From Clostridia bacterium (lineage in GTDB: Bacteria > Bacillota > Clostridia > Oscillospirales > CAG-272): a stretch of 64,000 nucleotides of DNA. The stretch spans positions 67,485-131,484 of the forward strand of contig JAFYMF010000057.1 of the NCBI GenBank assembly GCA_017556745.1, in the 5' to 3' direction. Below the pieces are notes generated by a model that was given only the letters and a program-made list of their open reading frames with translations, ran no database searches and was not told the origin of the DNA. The position numbers and the translations under genes are program-made. Positions 60,466 through 64,000 of the stretch are shown one piece after another (within the stretch, counting starts at the first letter, position 1; each line of letters starts with the position of its first letter).

Positions 60466-61419
60466 ATGGATAAAATATACCCTCTTAAGCTCACCCCTGT
60501 GCTTAAAGATGCAATTTGGGGTGGATATAAGCTTGCCGATAAATACGGTGCCGCAACACCCGGAACACAGATAGCAGAAAACTGGTGCCTCACTGTAAGA
60601 GATGATGGTATGTCAGTAATCGAAAACGGCCCTTATGCCGGACTGTCTCTTGGTGAATACTTAAAAGGATTAGGTAGATATACCGATACTCCGTTTCCTA
60701 TTCTGATAAAATTTATAGATGCAAAAACCGATCTTTCGGTACAGGTACACCCCGATGACGATTTTGCACGGATACATGAAAACGATTCCGGAAAGACCGA
60801 AATGTGGTACATCACCGAAGCCGATGAGGGTGCACAGATCGTATACGGACTTAAAGAAAACGCCGATAAAAACGATCTTCTTTCAGATGACGGAAACACC
60901 ATCCGTGGTGCACTTAATTATATAGACGTTAAAGCGGGAGATGTATACTACATTCCATCAGGACTGGTACATGCATTGTGCGGTGGTATAACTATTGCCG
61001 AGATACAGCAAAGTTCTGATCTTACCTACAGACTATACGATTACGGACGTATCGGTAAGGACGGTAAACCACGAGAGCTTCATACTGAAAAAGCTATTGA
61101 GTGTATCAAAAATTTTTCAGACGACGATATAACTGCACTAAGATATAAAAACAACATGGGTAAAGACATCTCGGTAATAGCAAGCTCAGAGTACTTTACA
61201 GTAAAGAAGCTCTCCCTTTCAGCACAGGGTATTACTCTTAATACATCCGGTAAGGATTGTTCACTTGTGGCGGTTGATGGAGAGGGTGAAATAATATCAG
61301 GTGTAAACAGTTACAAAATAAAAAAAGGAGAAAGCTACTTTCTCCCACTTGAAATAGGTGAATATTCTGTAAGAGCAGATAAAATGGTCAATATTATTTT
61401 GTCTTATTCCAACCATTAA
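60466..61419 (+). CDS. manA: Mannose-6-phosphate isomerase, type I
   Basis: Zinc cupin enzyme interconverting mannose-6-P and fructose-6-P. The 317-residue protein has WGGYKLADKYG, ENWCLTVRDDGMSVIENG, the zinc ligands in LSVQVHPDDDFA near residue 88 and KTEMWYI, and VHALCGGITIAEIQQSSDLTYRLYDYGR near 170. This is the short clostridial/Bacillus form. It follows the divergent palindrome and probably shares no operon with radC. Confidence 0.95.
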   Translation: MDKIYPLKLTPVLKDAIWGGYKLADKYGAATPGTQIAENWCLTVRDDGMSVIENGPYAGLSLGEYLKGLGRYTDTPFPILIKFIDAKTDLSVQVHPDDDFARIHENDSGKTEMWYITEADEGAQIVYGLKENADKNDLLSDDGNTIRGALNYIDVKAGDVYYIPSGLVHALCGGITIAEIQQSSDLTYRLYDYGRIGKDGKPRELHTEKAIECIKNFSDDDITALRYKNNMGKDISVIASSEYFTVKKLSLSAQGITLNTSGKDCSLVAVDGEGEIISGVNSYKIKKGESYFLPLEIGEYSVRADKMVNIILSYSNH

Positions 61420-61448
61420 ACTTAAATTCAGAGAGAAGGACATCAGAA

Positions 61449-62180
61449 ATGCACAAAAATCATCGGGAACGAGTAAAAAACAGATTTCTCAAAGAAGGGC
61501 TCGACAGCTTTGCTGATCACGAGGTACTTGAGTTTCTGTTATTCTTTGCAATACCGCAAAAGGATACAAATCCTCTGGCACATACCCTTCTTGACCATTT
61601 CGGATCACTATCTGCGGTGTTTGATGCTGATATAGCTGAATTAACAAATGTTCCCGGTATAGGATTACATTGCGCTACCCTTATTAAATCAATTCCCTCT
61701 CTTGCACGACGATACATATCCGACGGTAATAGCGACAGTGATATTTATGATACTATCGCAAAAGTCGCGGATTTTCTCATTAAAAAGTATATCGGTTCTA
61801 CAGTCGAAACAGTATATCTTATACTTCTTGATAACAAGTACCGTATGATCGACTGTGTAAAGGTACACGAGGGTTCAATAAATTCCGCACTGATATCCAC
61901 AAGAAAGCTGGCGGAAATAGCTCTGTTTAAGCGTGCATCAATGGTAGTCCTTGCACACAATCATCCAAACGGTACTCCCATTCCCTCAAGTGACGATCTC
62001 TACACCACACAATCGGTTGCAGATGCTTTCTCTGCACTTGAGATCACAATGCTTGATCACATCCTTGTAGCAGGTGATAAATATACGACACTGCTAAATG
62101 CATCACAGAGTGTTTTCCGATCACCTGTAGACAGACGAAAGTTCTTTGCATCACCAAATGATAAAAACGAAGAAGAATAA
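61449..62180 (+). CDS. radC: RadC family JAB/MPN-domain protein
   Basis: A 243-residue protein with an N-terminal helix-hairpin-helix region (FGSLSAVFDADIAELTNVPGIGLHCATLIKSI) and a C-terminal MPN+ (JAMM) metalloprotease-like domain with LISTRKLAEIAL and HNHPNGTPIPSSDD. The old link to DNA repair is not well supported; the true activity is unknown. Starts 29 bases after manA. Confidence 0.93.
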   Translation: MHKNHRERVKNRFLKEGLDSFADHEVLEFLLFFAIPQKDTNPLAHTLLDHFGSLSAVFDADIAELTNVPGIGLHCATLIKSIPSLARRYISDGNSDSDIYDTIAKVADFLIKKYIGSTVETVYLILLDNKYRMIDCVKVHEGSINSALISTRKLAEIALFKRASMVVLAHNHPNGTPIPSSDDLYTTQSVADAFSALEITMLDHILVAGDKYTTLLNASQSVFRSPVDRRKFFASPNDKNEEE

Positions 62181-62183
62181 AAA

Positions 62184-62209
62184 ATAAAAAACCCGTATGG
62201 GTTTTTTAT
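62184..62209 (+). terminator. Bidirectional terminator radC / dtxR-type gene
   Basis: 11-bp palindrome ATAAAAAACCC/GGGTTTTTTAT with GTAT loop; T-rich on both sides. Serves both convergent genes. Confidence 0.85.
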
Positions 62210-62216
62210 TTTTTAT

Positions 62217-62585
62217 TTATTTATTGTTTTGAAAATACTGTTTGATAGCTTCAAATGAACGGTCGCTGATACTGTGTTCCATTTTACAAGCATCCTCAAC
62301 CGCCGTTTCCTCATCTACACCCATACGCATAAGGAGTGTTTTCAAAAGATCGTGTCTGGCATATATCTTCTCTGCCACCTCACGGCCGATATCGGTGAGT
62401 TTAAGATTACCAGATGGTTCAACCTCAACATAACCGCCATTTTTAAGTAATCCTATGGCACGACTGACACTGGGCTTTGAATAATTCATATGTTCTGCAA
62501 CATCAAGAGAACGCACTGTTGCCTTATTCTTTGAAAGAACATATATTGTTTCAAGATACATTTCACCTGATTCCTGAAGATGCAT
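62217..62585 (-). CDS. DtxR/MntR-family metal-dependent transcriptional regulator
   Basis: A 122-residue repressor with an N-terminal winged helix (LQESGEMYLETIYVLSKNKATVRSLDVAEHMNYSKPSVSRAIGLLKNGGYVEVE) and a metal-binding dimerisation domain (TDIGREVAEKIYARHDLLKTLLMRMGVDEETAVEDACKMEHSIS). His, Glu and Cys metal ligands typical of DtxR are in EDACKMEHSIS. No SH3-like third domain, as in MntR. ATG 62585 is favoured (AGGGG upstream); a GTG three codons earlier is possible. Divergent from feoA, whose promoter carries matching palindromes, so iron control of Feo is the likely job. Confidence 0.92.
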   Translation of the reverse strand: MHLQESGEMYLETIYVLSKNKATVRSLDVAEHMNYSKPSVSRAIGLLKNGGYVEVEPSGNLKLTDIGREVAEKIYARHDLLKTLLMRMGVDEETAVEDACKMEHSISDRSFEAIKQYFQNNK

Positions 62586-62776
62586 ATCTCCCACCCCTCA
62601 CATTTATACAAACACACAAGTAATGGATAATCATATTTACATTACAGTATAATAATAACACATTATTATTTTTTTTGCAAGTTTTCTTTTTCGCGGAGTA
62701 AATAAAACAATATTTCACAAAAACCCCATTTCTCTTTGGTAAAAATAGATAAATTGAAAAAAATCCCAAAAAACTA

Positions 62777-62805
62777 TTTACAATCAAGATTTTCTGTGTT
62801 ATAAT
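62777..62805 (+). promoter_or_regulatory. sigma-A promoter of feoA
   Basis: TTTACA (62777-62782) and TATAAT (62800-62805) with a 17-base spacer; the first operator starts 7 bases after the -10. The remaining stretch back to the regulator gene, 62586-62776, is AT-rich and shows no further element I can name. Confidence 0.8.
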
Positions 62806-62811
62806 ACCATC

Positions 62812-62829
62812 AGTTAGTCAAGGCTAACT
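62812..62829 (+). promoter_or_regulatory. Iron-regulator operator 1
   Basis: AGTTAG-N6-CTAACT, a perfect 18-bp palindrome over the predicted start of feoA transcription. It resembles the DtxR/IdeR box half-sites (TTAG...CTAA). Confidence 0.8.
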
Positions 62830-62845
62830 TGTTTTTATGACTTGT

Positions 62846-62863
62846 GGTTAGTATGTGCTAATT
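62846..62863 (+). promoter_or_regulatory. Iron-regulator operator 2
   Basis: GGTTAG-N6-CTAATT, an imperfect copy of operator 1, 34 bases further on, i.e. about three helical turns. Confidence 0.65.
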
Positions 62864-62896
62864 GGTATATTTCTGTATGGGAGCTGAGTATATATT

Positions 62897-63112
62897 ATGA
62901 ACCTTAAAGAGGCTGAAGCAGGTAAAGAATATATAATCGATATGATCGATACCGATGACGAGGAGCTCAATGCATTTCTCTTCTCTCTCGGCTGCTATAG
63001 CGGAGAGCCCATTACTGTTGTATCCCATCTCAGCAACAGTTGTGTCGTGTCTATCAAGGATGGACGCTACAACATTGACCATCAGCTTGCAGAGGCTATA
63101 ATCGTAGTCTAA
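62897..63112 (+). CDS. feoA: Ferrous iron transport protein A
   Basis: A 71-residue SH3-like cytoplasmic protein that supports FeoB: MNLKEAEAGKEYIIDMIDTDDEELNAFLFSLGCYSGEPITVVSHLSNSCVVSIKDGRYNIDHQLAEAIIV, normal length. It has its own iron-box promoter, and a terminator plus a further operator separate it from feoB. Confidence 0.92.
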   Translation: MNLKEAEAGKEYIIDMIDTDDEELNAFLFSLGCYSGEPITVVSHLSNSCVVSIKDGRYNIDHQLAEAIIVV

Positions 63113-63127
63113 AAAAACACATTGTCT

Positions 63128-63157
63128 AAAAAGTAATTGAATACGATTACTTTTTTT
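63128..63157 (+). terminator. Terminator between feoA and feoB
   Basis: AAAAAGTAAT / ATTACTTTTT stem (63128-63137 and 63146-63155) with an 8-base loop, running into seven T. It should reduce read-through into feoB. Confidence 0.75.
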
Positions 63158-63164
63158 ACCCATC

Positions 63165-63182
63165 GGTTAGCCAACGCTAACT
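63165..63182 (+). promoter_or_regulatory. Iron-regulator operator 3 (upstream of feoB)
   Basis: GGTTAG-N6-CTAACT, nearly identical to operator 1, about 70 bases before feoB. No clear -35/-10 pair is visible between feoA and feoB, so the promoter it controls is uncertain. Confidence 0.75.
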
Positions 63183-63252
63183 GAATTAAAAAGTATTTTA
63201 CAAATCTACTGTCAAAATAAATCTATCACACATACATTCGGAGGACAAAACC

Positions 63253-64000
63253 ATGAGAATCGCTCTTGCGGGTAACCCCAACAGCGGAAAAACAACAATG
63301 TATAACGCCCTCACCGGCTCAAATGAGAAAGTGGGTAACTGGGCGGGCGTTACCGTTGACAAAAAAGAACATCCTATAAAGAAGAGCCTTTACTCCGGTA
63401 AAGAAGAGCTTATCGCGGTAGACCTTCCCGGTGCGTATTCAATGTCTCCATTCACTTCTGAAGAAAGCGTTACAAGTGAATACGTCAAAAACGAAGCCCC
63501 CGATGCGATAATCAATATTGTGGATGCTACCAACCTCAGCAGAAGTCTTTTCTTCACCACACAGCTTCTTGAGCTTGGTATTCCCGTAGTAATTGCTCTC
63601 AACAAGGCGGACATTAATAAGAAAAAGGAAACTAAAATTGACTCTGAGCTTCTCAGCAAAAAGCTTGGCTGTCCGGTAATTGATACCGTTTCCACCTCCT
63701 CCGATGGACTTAGCGATGTTGTTAAAGCTGCTGTCGAATCACTTGGTAAACACCAGACAGCTCCATACTTGCAGACCGATATCGATCTTACCGATAAGAA
63801 AGCTGTTGAGCAGGAGGACAGAAAGCGCTTTGCTTTTGTAAACGGACTTGTAAAAGAGGTAGAGAACAGAAAGGTACGCACAAGAGAAAGAAACTTCCAG
63901 GACAAGATCGACACAGTTCTTACCAATAAGTGGCTCGGTATTCCGATATTTGCCGTTGTTATGTTCCTCGTATTCCAGATCTCCCAGGCATGGCTCGGTG
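63253..64000 (+). CDS. feoB: Ferrous iron transporter FeoB, N-terminal part (cut by window edge)
   Basis: The visible 249 residues contain the G-protein domain: G1 ALAGNPNSGKTTMYN, G2 GNWAGVTVDKKE, G3 VDLPGAYSM, G4 ALNKADI, G5-like VSTSSDG, a helical linker, and the start of the first membrane helix IPIFAVVMFLVFQ. Ribosome site GGAGGA precedes the ATG. The channel part lies outside the window. Confidence 0.96.
   Translation, partial: MRIALAGNPNSGKTTMYNALTGSNEKVGNWAGVTVDKKEHPIKKSLYSGKEELIAVDLPGAYSMSPFTSEESVTSEYVKNEAPDAIINIVDATNLSRSLFFTTQLLELGIPVVIALNKADINKKKETKIDSELLSKKLGCPVIDTVSTSSDGLSDVVKAAVESLGKHQTAPYLQTDIDLTDKKAVEQEDRKRFAFVNGLVKEVENRKVRTRERNFQDKIDTVLTNKWLGIPIFAVVMFLVFQISQAWLG

Overview
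The window reads as a chromosome segment of an anaerobic, spore-forming Bacillota, most likely a gut-type member of Clostridia. This rests on PolC-type DNA polymerase, the gene order rpsB-tsf-pyrH-frr-uppS-cdsA-dxr-rseP-ispG-polC, the sporulation gene yunB, a short HisG paired with HisZ, a Re-citrate-synthase-like enzyme, cohesin and dockerin domains, BNR (sialidase-type) proteins and FeoAB. The DNA is AT-rich with dense, mostly intact coding. I see no rRNA or tRNA genes, no CRISPR array and no insertion sequence.

Left part (1-23.8 kb, almost all minus strand). miaB is cut by the window edge. To its right, and transcribed toward it, is one long operon from a consensus promoter beside the polC stop: hisZ-hisG-hisD-hisC-hisB-hisH-hisA-hisF-hisI-hisE. 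It continues without a visible break into an EetA-like NusG-domain-II protein, an EetB-like Gx transporter, the flavin transferase ApbE and a TVP38/DedA membrane protein. Upstream of that lie the isoprenoid, envelope and replication genes uppS-cdsA-dxr-rseP-ispG-polC, then pyrH-frr and rpsB-tsf with their own promoters.

Middle part (23.8-42 kb). Plus-strand genes are yunB, a DivIVA-like coiled-coil protein, and an overlapping XRE-TPR regulator / CapA lipoprotein / SLOG protein operon. Minus-strand genes are nitroreductase-MATE, a lone radical SAM protein, and an aldolase / sugar kinase / esterase operon. A MocR regulator lacking its C-terminus precedes pyridoxal kinase; both promoters carry a similar operator-like repeat. 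The most striking locus is at 36.2-38.65 kb. A perfectly spaced promoter leads into a 17-codon leader ORF, two tandem intrinsic terminators, and complementary segments that can form a relay antiterminator. Behind it lie a further small ORF, a PF09818-type ABC-class ATPase and a small XRE regulator. This looks like a translation-responsive attenuation system controlling a little-studied ATPase.

Right part (42-64 kb). A secreted glucosaminidase with a C-terminal dockerin-like module is followed directly by a membrane-anchored cohesin protein, with an Ig-like surface protein convergent to them. Next come GntR plus Re-citrate synthase, trmO, homoserine dehydrogenase, an AGCS symporter, groESL behind a perfect CIRCE element, two BNR-repeat proteins, a WecG/TagA glycosyltransferase, a tyrosine recombinase, a 39-residue Gln/Asn/Lys-rich peptide gene, manA and radC. 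The window ends in an iron module: a DtxR-type regulator beside feoA and feoB (cut by the window edge), with three matching palindromic operators.
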